DNA from: Chrysaora quinquecirrha
Taxonomy: Eukaryota > Cnidaria > Scyphozoa > Semaeostomeae > Pelagiidae
Length of the DNA stretch: 64,000 nt
Direction: 5' to 3'
Assembly: GCA_014526335.1 (NCBI GenBank)
Contig: JACTAT010000011.1
Coordinates: forward strand, 620,001 to 684,000
The notes under the pieces are model-generated. The model saw only the letters and a program-made list of their open reading frames with translations. It was not told the origin of the DNA and did no database searches. Position numbers and translations under genes: made by a program. Shown piece after piece: positions 1 to 9,379 of the stretch. Each line of letters opens with the position of its first letter. Position 1 is the first letter of the stretch.

Positions 1-119
1 TATCCATTAACGTCCAACCTTTCCTATACATAGACATAAACAACTCTTTAAAGACGAGATGTTTTTATTTTATAAAAAAAAATCAAAGGGAAGTTCCACA
101 CAATTTTATTGTTTAGAAG

Positions 120-275
120 TTTCTAGAAGCGGGAAAGTCTCTATTGATTAAGCATTCTGATTAGTTAGAAAAACAAGGAAATTTCCAAGAAAAACGAGAA
201 AGTCCTAAAATGATGTAATAATTCTACAATCTGATTGGTTAGAACTTGTATATAAGCAAGGAAAGTCTCTCGACA
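120..275 (+). promoter_or_regulatory. Left Polinton promoter block (kB-like, ATF/CRE-like, CCAAT, TATA)
   Basis: Upstream of the Bcl-2-like ORF lie GGGAAAGTCT (131-140) and GGAAAGTCTC (260-269), each one base from a kB site. There is also a TGATGTAATAA ATF/C-EBP-like site (211-221), an inverted CCAAT box (CTGATTGGTT, 231-240) and a TATA-like GTATATAAG (248-256). The same order of modules occurs inverted at 14,190-14,370, next to the start of the polymerase gene. This suggests both are inner parts of the element's terminal inverted repeats that read inward. Motifs are seen; function is inferred. Confidence 0.5.
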
Positions 276-339
276 TTCAATTCTGCTCAAGCAAGATGAT
301 TTCACTAGCTTTCCTCGTATTTAATGCTACGAAGAAGCA

Positions 340-744
340 GTGAGAATTAACTGGAAAAATCTAATTGCATATTCTTTGGAGAGGAACTATGAATGTCTCA
401 ATTTTGGAGTTATTTCTTTCGAGAGACAATCAATCCCAATCTACAGTTCATTCTATTATTGGATGCGAGATCTTCTAACATATACAAGAACTAGCTCTAA
501 TAACTCAATTAAGTCTCAAGTAAAACAGCATAAAGTATTTTCTATGCTAGAAGCTAGAAACCTAGTTGGTGGATTTTTTCCAATTATGGGTAAAGAAGAA
601 GGAAATTGGGGAAGAATGGCCATGTTAATGATTTTCATCGAAGAACTTGCTGACCGTTTAATGAAATATCATGGTAGGACTGCAGCAACATCATGCATAG
701 AAGAAATAACAGAACAAATCAATAATAAAGCCATTGGAGAATAG
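340..744 (+). CDS. Bcl-2-like protein with a BH1 motif, Polinton-associated
   Basis: This is a 134-residue, mostly helical ORF. Residues 79-104 contain GNWGRMAMLMIF, which matches the BH1 helix-turn-helix of the Bcl-2 family (the NWGR core is its most conserved part, at residues 89-92). Family members control mitochondrial apoptosis, and virus-encoded copies usually block it. No clear BH2 motif or C-terminal membrane anchor is visible, so the copy may be short or decayed. The frame opens with GTG. No in-frame ATG follows the stop at 322, while an ATG at 296 lies in another frame, so a one-base break near the 5' end or an unrecognised exon is likely. It follows the promoter block at 120-275 and precedes Polinton structural genes on the same strand, hence probable element cargo. 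Alternative: a captured host gene fragment. The BH1 match is by eye. Confidence 0.55.
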   Translation: MRINWKNLIAYSLERNYECLNFGVISFERQSIPIYSSFYYWMRDLLTYTRTSSNNSIKSQVKQHKVFSMLEARNLVGGFFPIMGKEEGNWGRMAMLMIFIEELADRLMKYHGRTAATSCIEEITEQINNKAIGE

Positions 745-981
745 GGTGAAAAACTATTAATTGATCCTGAATGTTTTATGTTATATTGATAAGTTGTCTT
801 AAATTACTACATTTAATTTTATAGAAGTAATGTTAAATTCAATTAACGAAACCGAAGCAGGAAAAACCCGCAAAATTTTGTTGGTTAGTACTTAGAACTT
901 TCTAGAACTTTTTGAAGACTTTTCAAAGGCTTTTCGAAGACTTTCTTGAAACTCTGAAGAAGGATAGATCTGATTGGCTGA

Positions 982-1440
982 TTGGCTATGCTTGGAATTC
1001 TTTTGTTTTTGTTTTTTGTTTTTTGTTTTTTTACGTACTTTTTCTTGTTTTTATGTGTGAACCTGTTTAGGGACCTGTGCTTTTGTTCTTTTTACTCTTT
1101 TCTTTACTGCGCCTCTTCGTGTTTTTATGTTTTTTTACTCTCTCTTAAGACAGGCGGCAAATCGCTCTCAACCTCGATGCTAATTACTCTGCTTCTCCTA
1201 AAATTGCTATTGTCTTTTCTTCCTCGGCCCTCCCCTTTAGACTTATTTGATTTTATTGTATTGTATTAGACAGGTTCCCTAATTAGGTTTTATTTCTTTG
1301 TTACCCTATTGTAATCTAGGTATATAAGTAGATTATTGTTTGCTGAAGAAGATCATAAGATCGAAACGTTCAATGATAAATCTATATTTTTTGAATCTCC
1401 TGTTTAAATATTTGATATAGATAAAGGAAACTAGGTAGCT
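982..1440 (+). mobile_element. T-rich insert ending in a Penelope-like 3' UTR motif
   Basis: A very T-rich stretch (982-1130) leads to a block at about 1,140-1,170 (GACAGGCGGCAAATCGCTCT). A TATATAAGTAG sequence follows, then GAAGAAGATCATAAGATCGAAACGTT at 1,345-1,370 in two parts: GAAGAAG, then GATCGAAACGTT. A GAAGAAG...CGAAACGT signature is common near the ends of Penelope-like elements. A related GCGAATAGCTCT block sits at 12,150, on the far side of the other insertion. I read this as a remnant inserted between Polinton genes; the identification is tentative. Confidence 0.3.
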
Positions 1441-1860
1441 TTTTGTCATAGTTGTTGCTGATTATGATAGTGAAGATAGTCTGGATGATGTTGATAACAA
1501 TACCGAAGAGAGCTATGATGCATTTATTCACCGACCTTATAATACGCTAGAAGAGAGTAATCCTTTTATTTTGGCGAATGATAGTGATGAGAATGTTGAA
1601 TTTTTAATTCAAATGATAGAATTTAAAGAAATGATAGCCCGAGTGGCAAGGAATTTCCTGGGATGAATAACGATAAGAGTTAGTCTTCCACCTAGTCGCC
1701 AACTGTTTACATACACCTCGTTCATAGAAGAAATCAGTTATAAAGCTCTTGGAGATTGACTCTGATTGTTTCATGTTATATTGATAAGTTGTTTCATGTT
1801 AATCGATTGTTGCTGTTCATATGAAATGTTTTATTCAATTAATGAAATGAAGTTGATGAC
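1439..1860 (+). pseudogene. Acidic ORF and diverged second copy of the Bcl-2-like gene's 3' end
   Basis: An open frame without an early ATG runs from 1,439 to a stop at 1,664-1,666. It encodes an Asp/Glu/Asn-rich segment ending in an amphipathic stretch (MIARVARNFLG). Just downstream, 1,715-1,860 resembles the last codons and 3' flank of the ORF at 340-744. Both places have GAAGAAAT...GCTCTTGGAGA or its variant, then TTATATTGATAAGTTGT and a run ending in TTCAATTAA. This implies a tandem duplication of the gene, or of its 3' half, that has since decayed. No function can be assigned to the acidic part. Confidence 0.4.
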
Positions 1861-1921
1861 TTACAAATATCTTTCATCTTAAATCTCTTATAAATACTAT
1901 GCATAAACCTAGTAATTAAAG

Positions 1922-2032
1922 ATGGGTAAACGTAAGAGACAGGGTAGAAAGAAACAGCACACAAAAAGAATTAGAGGTAAAGCTCCTTTAGTGGTTTTAG
2001 TGGTGTACAAGTCTAAAAAAGGTTATAAATAG
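1922..2032 (+). CDS. Small, very basic protein (36 residues)
   Basis: ATG at 1,922, stop TAG at 2,030-2,032. The first half is nearly all Lys, Arg, Gln and His (KRKRQGRKKQHTKR). A short hydrophobic patch (PLVVLVV) and a basic tail follow. Size, composition and position between promoter-side cargo and the integrase suggest a DNA-condensing or virion core-type peptide. Such basic mini-proteins are common in Polintons and adenovirus-like elements. I cannot assign it to a named family. It is too short to exclude chance, although its ATG and codons are undamaged. Confidence 0.4.
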   Translation: MGKRKRQGRKKQHTKRIRGKAPLVVLVVYKSKKGYK

Positions 2033-2060
2033 AGATCAACAATTCAGTAAAACATTTAAA

Positions 2061-2185
2061 ATGGATTCTTTTGAAAAGATAGTCATGGAACCAAGAAACC
2101 CGATGATGAATCAGTGAAGAAAAAGCCTGAAAGGAAGAAAGTGTAAGAAAAGAAAGTGACAAAGAAAAAAGTGTACAAATATTAA
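2061..2185 (+). pseudogene. Broken lysine-rich small ORF
   Basis: An ATG at 2,061 opens a frame that stops after 18 codons. Shifting frame gives a Lys/Glu-rich segment (SVKKKPERKKV) with further stops and ends at 2,185. It has the same basic character as the preceding mini-ORF, so it is probably a second basic virion or core-type peptide with at least one frameshift. Confidence 0.3.
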
Positions 2186-2212
2186 ATTGTTAGAATTGTT
2201 AATTGATTTATT

Positions 2213-3265
2213 ATGGGTTTAGAAAAGTTATATTCTGATCCTTTTGTTCCAGGTTCTCTTGGGGGTTTGGATAAGGTGTATAGCAAATCAAAAAGTGATT
2301 CCTTATTTGAAAATAAAAGATTTTGAAGAGTGGAGTAAAACTAGTCTTGCATATTCACTACATAAACCAAGTAGGAAGAACTTCAAACGAGAGCAGATAC
2401 TAACCAATAACATTGATTATTTATCGGAATGTGATCTTGTTGATATGATGCAATTGACAAAAGAAAACGACAACATTACATTCCTCTTATGCTATATTGA
2501 TACTTTTAGCAAGTATGCATGGGTAAAACCTCTAAAAAGAAAAAGTGCAAAAGAACTTGTCAATGCGTTTAAAGAAATTTTATCAGAAAGAAAACCTAAA
2601 ATGGTACGATCCGATAAAGGCAGCGAGTTTATAAACATAGAATTCCAAGATTTGTTGAAGAAAAACGATATTTGGTTTTACACTGCAATTAAAGAAGTAA
2701 AGGCAGGAATTGTTGAACCATTTAACAGAACATAAAAAGGAGGAATGCATAGATACTTTACAGCTTGAAATACGTTGAGATACCTTGATAATTTGCAAGA
2801 TTTTGTCAACTCATACAATAATACATACCACAGATCTATTGATATTAGACCTTCTGAAGTCAACCAAGACAATGTCGAGGCTGTTCGAAAAGACTGTTTA
2901 AAAAAGAAACTAGAAAAAATTAAAAGCTTTTCAAAAATGGAGATAATGTAAGGTTCAGTTTGAAGAAGAGAATGTTAAAGAAAGGTTACTTGCAAAATTA
3001 CAATGAAGAAATACTCGAGATCAGTAAAGTCTTTAAAGAAAGATATCCAGTAATGTGTGAAATTAAAGATCTGCAAGGTGAAAAGATAGTTGATCGTTTT
3101 TACAAAGAAGAGCTGCAGTGTGTGTATCTTCCAAAAACATTTGTTGTCGAGCAAGTGTTGAAAACTAAGAAAAAAAGAGGCAAAAACTTCTATTTAATCA
3201 GATGGCAAGGTTATCCTCCACAATTTGATGAATGGGTAGCTGAAAGCCCATTGGAGACAATATGA
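2213..3265 (+). pseudogene. Polinton retroviral-type integrase with C-terminal chromodomain, broken
   Basis: It inserts element DNA into the host chromosome. The ATG at 2,213 starts an N-terminal segment ending at a frame change near 2,320. The rve core follows: first Asp in DLVDMMQL, second Asp in SDKGSEF (about 2,610) and the Glu in VEPFNRT (about 2,720). The arginine normally after that Glu is a proline here. A stop follows at 2,733, another lies in the helix after it, and the frame changes again before the open stretch from 2,960. The last 40 residues are a chromodomain (FVVEQVLK...FYLIRWQGY...FDEWV), typical of Polinton integrases and thought to guide chromatin targeting. At least two frameshifts and two stops make it inactive. 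Its stop overlaps the next ORF's start. Confidence 0.85.
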
Positions 3266-3751
3266 TTGATGAAGAATTTGATTTGGTTCTTCCTTCGGGA
3301 TTTGCTACCGATAGAATGAAATTAGTCGATTTCACAGTTGATTTACCTCATGTATTTCAATCAAACAACAAAATAAAATGGGAAATGGCATTGTTGCAAA
3401 TAACATTGCCGGATAGACGAGAAAAATCGCTGCAACATCAATATTGGTTTTCAATAGCAAATGAGTATGTAACAGTCACGGATGAAGAGGGGAAATTGCT
3501 TACTTGGGGCATACATGACTTTTTTAATGAAAAAATATACCTTGATAATCTCAATCCAACAAATTCTTTCTGACAAGGTTGGTTTTGAAGATTTGAATGT
3601 GAGATTGGTAATATCCGATGAATATACATGGAATCAAGCAGCTGATAAGTGCAAGTATTATGTACGTCTTATTCACTTTATTGGTGAAATCACAGAGAGA
3701 GATGCCGGTTCACAAATTAACAATGAGATAAATTGTTTCAATTATGAATAA
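3262..3751 (+). pseudogene. Conserved Polinton protein downstream of integrase (LPS/WEMALLQI motif), frameshifted
   Basis: ATG at 3,262, overlapping the integrase stop. The N-terminus (FDLVLPSGFATDR) followed by KIKWEMALLQITLP matches a protein often found beside capsid genes in animal Polintons. Its exact role is unknown; it may be a virion or attachment component. The frame stops at 3,571-3,573 and the likely continuation lies in a second frame up to a stop at 3,749-3,751, so one frameshift near 3,560 splits it. It lies between the integrase and the capsid genes on the same strand. The family match is from remembered pattern only. Confidence 0.5.
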
Positions 3752-3763
3752 AGACATTCGCAA

Positions 3764-4009
3764 TCGTCTGCTGGTAAGAAATCATCTGCCGGTAAGAAAT
3801 CGTCTGTTGGTAAATAATTGACTGCTGGTAAGAAATTGACTGCTTGTAAGAAATCAAGAGTTTGTCCTAAAAGATCTATAAAGGAAAGCACCATGCGAGG
3901 GATATTCATACCTAAGCAGTCGTTGAAGAAAAGACGAGCTAAACAACCTGATTTGAGAAAAACTTTGTTGCAGAAACTGTTGAAGAAGAAATTGCAACAA
4001 TTAGTATAA
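3764..4009 (+). pseudogene. Lysine-rich core-like protein with 15-nt repeat units
   Basis: Five to six 15-nt units from 3,764 to about 3,850 each encode a variant of S-x-G-K-K, recalling histone H1 tails and adenovirus-like core proteins. A TAA interrupts the third unit (3,811-3,820 region), and no ATG lies in frame upstream of it. The downstream part is strongly basic (KSRVCPKRSIKES, LKKRRAKQ) and ends at 4,009. Near 3,960 the reading shifts into the frame that continues into the capsid gene. It probably packaged element DNA, which is inferred from composition and position. Confidence 0.4.
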
Positions 4010-4011
4010 AG

Positions 4012-5255
4012 GCAGAATATACTGAATGTCCCAGTGAAAGTTTGAATTTACTCTGCTCACCAGTAATTCAAAACGATGTCAAATATTTTAAGTATGTTGA
4101 ATATTTTCCACAAACTGCTGCTCTCAATGCCTCAAAACAAACTGTTGTGTTTGACATTCTTGCTCAGCCTGATCATATGATTGACTTGAATCATTCTTAT
4201 TTCCTCTCGACTCTGGCCATCCAAAAAGCTGATGGAAGTGATATTGGAAACACCACTGCAGAATTTGCTGGAGTAATCAATAATATTGGTCAATTTATGT
4301 GGAAGCAGATAGAGTTGGTTTTGAATGACACTCCCGTCACAGACGCAAATGGAATGTACGCCTGTCAATCTTACTTGGAAACAATTCTGACGTTTGATGA
4401 AACCAGAGCTAAAATATTTGAAATGGCAAACTGGGTCAGCGATACGATAGTCATCAAAAAATCTGAGTTTAAATGCAAGATCTGCATCATTTGATGATAG
4501 TGAAAAGTGTTGACAAAACCTCATGTTAACATTTGCAATCAAAGCAAATACTTGCTGCCTGGCGTTTGTCTTCAATGGCGATTGAATCCAAACAGCAATG
4601 TGTTTTGTTTGATGAGGAAAACTGGAAAAACTTCACGTCTGTACATTTCCGAAGTGAAACTGGTGCTTTGTCACATACATGTTAAAGATGATATATTGAA
4701 AGGAATTGAAAGGACGCTTATAAAGACTAATGCAATTTACCCAGTCTGTCAACCTCACAGGGCAAGCTCTTTGATCAATACCGCAACAACTAGTTGGATT
4801 CAAGATAATGTGTTCAACGAAAGATTCCAAACAGACTGTTTTTGCGCTGATTGACAATTCTTCATTTAATGGAGCAGATGAAGGAAATCCGTTTGAGTCT
4901 GAACATGTTTCGGTTTCTGCCATTCAAGTGACTGCTGACAATCAAGAAGTTACCCCACAACTAAGATTGAATTATGATGATGATGATTACTTTGATGCCT
5001 ACAGTCGTTTGGTGACTAGCTTGAATAATTCACCTAGTCTAATTGATTATGATAGATTCAAACAAGGATCGGCAATCTATGGTTTTGATTTGACACTGAA
5101 AGGAAACTCTGCAGATGAGCAATATTTGCTTAAAAGAGAGAATAAGTATAAATTTTGCAAACGTCATTGACAGTTTGATGAACATTGTGATTTTGGGTGA
5201 ATTTGATAGAGTCATTCAAATTGATAGTCATAAAAACGTCTTTCAAGATTGGTAA
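4012..5255 (+). pseudogene. Polinton major capsid protein (double jelly-roll, F54H12.2-like), frameshifted
   Basis: It would form the virion's hexagonal capsomers. Three collinear pieces in different frames cover the family from end to end. The N-terminal part (4,012-4,494) has FKYVEYFPQ, a DHMIDLNHSYF strand and KQIELVLNDTPV. The middle part is 4,507-4,854. The C-terminal part (4,808-5,170) has NPFESEHVSVSAIQV and SAIYGFDLTLKG. The final strand, with GEFDRVIQIDSHKNV, ends in TAA at 5,253-5,255. At least three frame changes (near 4,480, 4,830 and 5,160) inactivate it. No convincing ATG is visible. It is followed immediately by the protease. Confidence 0.8.
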
Positions 5256-5623
5256 TTATTGATGATATAACGATTAATAACTTACTTGCAAAACGTGAAA
5301 AGCTACCTCATTTCCATGGCTTCTTCGGGAAAAATGAAATCAAAAACATTGACATTCATTCTCTACCTTGCTCATTTATTTTCAATGAAGCTAATTTTAC
5401 TGGTAAAGGAACCCATTCAGTAGCTGTCTATATTGCTAATGATGGTCAATTGGATTTCTATGATTCGTTTGGTGAACCTCCTATGTTGAAAGAATTTATA
5501 GACTTTATTAGTCCGTTCAAGCTCACTTATAACAAGGTTCAAGTTCAATCCTATGAGACTGCCACATGTGGACATTGTATATTCTTTCTAATTTAGAACA
5601 AAAATCTTTTCAATGAACTCATT
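5249..5623 (+). pseudogene. Adenain-like cysteine protease (virion maturation), nonsense-damaged
   Basis: Adenovirus-type C5 proteases process capsid proteins. The catalytic order His-Asp-Gln-Cys can be seen: GTHSVAVYI (His, about 5,410), DFYDSFG (Asp, about 5,460), QSYETATCGHCIFF (Gln then Cys, 5,545-5,585). The frame opens with TTG overlapping the capsid stop and has no ATG. A TAG at 5,594-5,596 ends the ORF soon after the catalytic Cys, but the same frame goes on for about nine sensible codons to a double stop near 5,624-5,629. It is therefore a slightly truncated copy. Close linkage to the capsid gene is standard in Polintons. Confidence 0.8.
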
Positions 5624-5697
5624 GATTAATAAATATTTCAACATTGAGAACAAGTTAGATAACGATTTATTTGTTTACAACTATGTTGAACGAAGAT

Positions 5698-5856
5698 ATA
5701 ATTTAAAATAATGTTAAAACAGTTTGTTAAAACAGTTCGTTAAAATAGTTTAGAATAATGTTACAACAGTTCTTTAAAACAGTTCAGAATAATGTTAAAA
5801 TAGTTCGTTAAACAGTTTAGAATAATGTTAAAACAGTTTGTTAAAACAGTTAAATG
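5698..5856. repeat. Short tandem repeat between convergent Polinton modules
   Basis: About six imperfect copies of a 17-25-nt unit built on GTTAAAACAGTTTGTTAAAAC, with AGTTTAGAATAAT linkers. It lies exactly between the end of the + strand protease and the end of the - strand polymerase. Confidence 0.8.
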
Positions 5857-5857
5857 C

Positions 5858-6830
5858 TCAATGAATGGTTTCTTCTTCACAGCGTCTTTCTAGCAAATAA
5901 TGTCCATATGACAGCTTGTTAAATCCGTCATCAAGAATGTATCTTTTATCATCAAAGGGATTCAGCGATGTCTTTTTTCTTTCCGTAGTGTATATGGTGT
6001 GACAGTGTGATTCAATGTTGCGTTGAGTGTGTGCATCCGCTATCATTTCCATCAAACATTTCATATAATCTTCATGCTTCATTTGCTTCTTCACAATATA
6101 TTTTTTTATTCCTTTTGCTCTTTTGATCGTATTTCCATCATCAATTTGACAGCTATACATCTTTGATCTCAATCCAACAAATTCTTTCATTCCCATACCA
6201 CCAAGCTTGTCTTTCATTTTCCCGATAACTTTCTTGTTTTTTTGTAGAGTCATTTGGATGTTCTTTACCGTAATTGCTGAAATCAAATCCATCTTCGTGA
6301 TCTTTCAATACTTGGTCGACTTGACCTTTAGACATTGGTATTTCGTACATGAAACTGTCAGTGTCCATGTAGCATAACTCAACATTTGGAAGGTTTTGTT
6401 TTGCAAAGTTATAGTGGAAATCATACATCAATGTCTTGCTAATATCCAATATGCTGAAACCAATATACATTGGTTTGTTGAGTGTAACTTTCCTCAACTT
6501 TTCTCAACCAAAAGCATGTCTTCATTGATTTCAACTACTCCGTAAAAGTTTGGATTTTGTACCCATTTTCTCAAGACTATTCCATCATTGCAGACATCAA
6601 AGTGACGATGATTTGTTACGTTTTCCATCATCTTCCCAGAACACGGAATTGTTCATCAACTTGAACAGATCTTTTTCAAAGTCGTTTCTTGCATGTGTTC
6701 TCTTCTGGGTATTAAAATCAATGTATTCTTTCAACCATAGACTTTGCTTGAATTCGATGATTTCATGAACTTTTGTCAGCTTCAAACCCCATTCCAAACA
6801 CTGCTTCAAATTCTTAGCAGTATATTCCCC
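5858..6830 (-). pseudogene. polB: Polinton DNA polymerase B, C-terminal part (palm/thumb)
   Basis: This is the 3' part of the protein-primed family B polymerase that replicates the element. Going 5' to 3' on -: LFKLMNNSVF (motif B, about 6,660), then LNKPMYIGFSILD, then YMDTDSF (motif C with both metal-binding Asp, 6,350-6,372). A long basic C-terminal region ends at the stop at 5,858. At least two frame changes (near 6,500-6,600 and 6,240) separate the pieces. The homology stops abruptly near 6,830, where pyrimidine-rich foreign sequence begins. The N-terminal half resumes at about 12,640. It belongs with the other half as one gene split by insertion. Confidence 0.85.
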
Positions 6831-7330
6831 TTTCCTACCTTCATACTTATTACCTTTATGTATATATATTCTGCCTCCTCCTATTTTACTCTCTCTTATC
6901 TACTGTTATTCACTTACATCTCATTTTCATTTTTCCCCTGTACTCTAGTATCTTATTTTCTCTTACTCCACCTGCCTTTTTCGTCCTAATCTATCATTAT
7001 TCTTCCTTTTTTTATTTATACCCTCCTTACTCCTTCAACTATCCTATCTTTGCCCTATCACCCAACCTTGCCCTTCTTCTATTTTCTTTTCCTTGTTTTA
7101 CCTGCTCGCTAACATTGGCCCATAATCCTTATTTACTTTATTTTTATCTTATCTATACCACTTATTTCCTATCAATATACTGTCTGTCAACTATGACCAT
7201 ATCTTACTTATCTCCTTTTCTTAGTTATCCTTATTTCCCTTTATTCTATTTTCGATTCTTATATCTCCTGTTTAGAACCAAAGCAATCAGCAGCATCAAA
7301 GTTCATATCACCACTCTTCGTCACCATTAC
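6830..7330. other. Pyrimidine-rich tract at left edge of the insertion
   Basis: Almost pure C/T on the + strand for about 400 bases with scattered TATATA, giving meaningless hydrophobic ORFs. It abuts the broken polymerase at about 6,830. No gene is recognised. Confidence 0.7.
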
Positions 7331-7331
7331 G

Positions 7332-7799
7332 GTGGCTATGACATCAATGACAACTACAATGTCAAATATATCCTGCATTGCTGATGATAGATACGCGGTA
7401 AACATGTCCGGACTGACCGAATGGGGAGAAATGACCGTAGATGAAAGATTGACATCTACAAATAATAAAACCCAACCAAGGGTTGGAATTTCAAAAACAA
7501 GGGCTCCAAGCAAAGGGAGTCACGACAATTTGCTTGCACACACATCCACAACACCAATTCACACATTTACTACATCCACTACCAGCCATATTACTTCACC
7601 AATATCCACACCTACAACATTAACTTCAACAACAGCACAACCATCCATCAAGATCAGACCACACCATGTACATGCTGACCATATGGCCTCGTGGGGCGGA
7701 GCCGGTGTTCTGGAACAAACCTACTGGTCCCTTCTCCGCCACTATGAGAGCCTATCATTCAATGAACACAAAACCAATCAATTCAAATATTTCATTTAG
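7332..7799 (+). CDS. Unrecognised Thr-rich ORF
   Basis: A 155-codon ORF whose middle (residues 65-110) is rich in Thr, Ser and Pro (TSTTPIHTFTTSTTSHIT), resembling a mucin-like linker. The flanks are not repetitive and have ordinary composition. No domain, signal peptide or membrane segment is visible. It sits inside the insertion that splits the Polinton polymerase and may be a fragment of a mobile-element protein or a chance frame. Confidence 0.2.
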   Translation: MAMTSMTTTMSNISCIADDRYAVNMSGLTEWGEMTVDERLTSTNNKTQPRVGISKTRAPSKGSHDNLLAHTSTTPIHTFTTSTTSHITSPISTPTTLTSTTAQPSIKIRPHHVHADHMASWGGAGVLEQTYWSLLRHYESLSFNEHKTNQFKYFI

Positions 7800-8199
7800 T
7801 CCACCCATTATCCAAAATTCACAAATGTCACATTTAAAAAAGCCAAGGAGGTCTTTGGTGATCTTTCAATAAATCAGACACAAAGGATAAACAATGCGGC
7901 TGATAATTTACGTAAAATAGTATGTGAAACTCACATGCAAAAATTTCAAGATCTAGCAGACAGATAAATCGAAAAAAGAACACCTGCTGGAAACAACCAG
8001 CAACCTTTTTGGAGACGAAGCAACATCTAATATTGCAATAAGGGCCCAGAGAAGTGCCCATGAAAATATACAGAAACACACTTCTAAAATGGGAATAAAA
8101 AGAGGAAGAAATGATGAACATTGAAGAATTCGATATATAGTTTTATACCTTTTTGTTATACTTTTATCATGATAATTTTCTATTTTATCTTGTTCTATT

Positions 8200-8420
8200 T
8201 TTACATTTAATATAGATAAAACTAGTTTTGTCAAAGTTAATAGTAATATGGAGAATTTTGCATGGTGCTCTCAAGGGACGCATTCATGGGTGATTTTGTG
8301 AAAAGAGCAGATATTGCTCAGTCGGGTTGCGTGTTTCGTTCGCTTTGTTGGTAGCACAAGATTTTTTGCTAAGCGAGGAGGATGAAAAAGATGTCGTCCA
8401 ATGCTTCAGCTAAGTATTTT
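8200..8420 (+). repeat. End block A, copy 1 (promoter-like)
   Basis: Starts TTAATATAGATAAAACTAGT and includes GAGAATTTTGCATGGTGCTC and AAGAGCAGATATTGCTCAG. It is about 85-90% identical by eye to 11,515-11,715, but lacks about 40 bases, including the TATAAAAG present there. It begins the unit that carries the palindrome array. Confidence 0.8.
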
Positions 8421-8699
8421 TTATTCATTTTTTAAAGCTTTGTTTGTTTTGGGCATGTCTTTCAGTTCGCACCATAACGTTTGGTCACAATTCTTTTGCA
8501 ATAAGTGGTGTAAGGGCATTCGTATTTTAGGCCATAGGCCATTTCGCTATTATCGATTTGTTTGTCCTGGTTAAGTAGGTTAGATATTTTGCACGTGTGT
8601 TTGTTACGAGCTGCTTGAGGTCTTCACCTGTGTTTCATCTTTTCTGTTGCAGATTCAATGGGTTTAACCTGAATTTCATGCTGAAGAAGTCAGTGGTCT

Positions 8700-8875
8700 G
8701 CGTGCTCAAAGTGTTCCTGTTCAAGAAAGAATGAGAACCAGCAAAGGCACAATGCATGTTTGGCCTTGCAAGGGCGCTGCAAGCATTGTCACAGATAAAT
8801 CTGCAGCAAAGGCAACATGCTTGTCTGAACTTGCAACTGCACTGTAAGCATTTGTCACAGATTTATCTGCATTAG
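8700..8875 (+). repeat. Two-copy imperfect duplication
   Basis: GCAAAGGCACAATGCATG...GTCACAGATAAATCTGCA (about 8,735-8,810) is followed by a related copy (about 8,811-8,870) ending GTCACAGATTTATCTGCA. The surrounding 8,420-9,380 has no coding potential that I can support. Confidence 0.6.
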
Positions 8876-9379
8876 TTTTTTCTAAACAGGGAACGTCGCT
8901 CCTGAAACCTTAAGGTAAGGAATTCTTTTTCATTAGGGAGTGGGCAGCTTACTCTCTTGTTTTTCCTAGATTCTAAATTCGGTAGCCCTTCGGTCTTGCC
9001 TCAAGGCAGACCTCCTTTTTGTTTTTCAATTCGGCGACAACGTGTGGTCTAGTGCAAAATTCCTCTAATAGGCCTATTGATACTAAAAAAACGTGAGATA
9101 TAACGGAAACTATCTATAGATTTCAACCATCTTTTTGTAGTTTTTCTGTCTTGGCATTTAGGCCTGTCTGTGTGACAGGATCATTTGTTTTTCTGAGAAA
9201 CAGCTTGTTTACATGGATTAGGCAGACAGTTCTTAGGTCACATGTTCATGGCACTGCTGAACTGGCAGCCGTTTCAGTTAAAATTTTGCTCGCTCAATTT
9301 TCTTTTTCGTTTTGATTAGCTACAGTTAGGGATGCACTAAAGATAATTCCTAAAGGTCTTTTTTTATTATTTTTTTGGC

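Noticed and set aside
982..1269. Hydrophobic 95-codon frame (LFFVFCFFTYFFLFLCV)
   Set aside because: Comes from a T-rich tract; not a membrane protein I can support.
6744..7384. Hydrophobic Tyr/Leu/Ser-rich frames
   Set aside because: Pyrimidine-rich tract; composition alone explains them.
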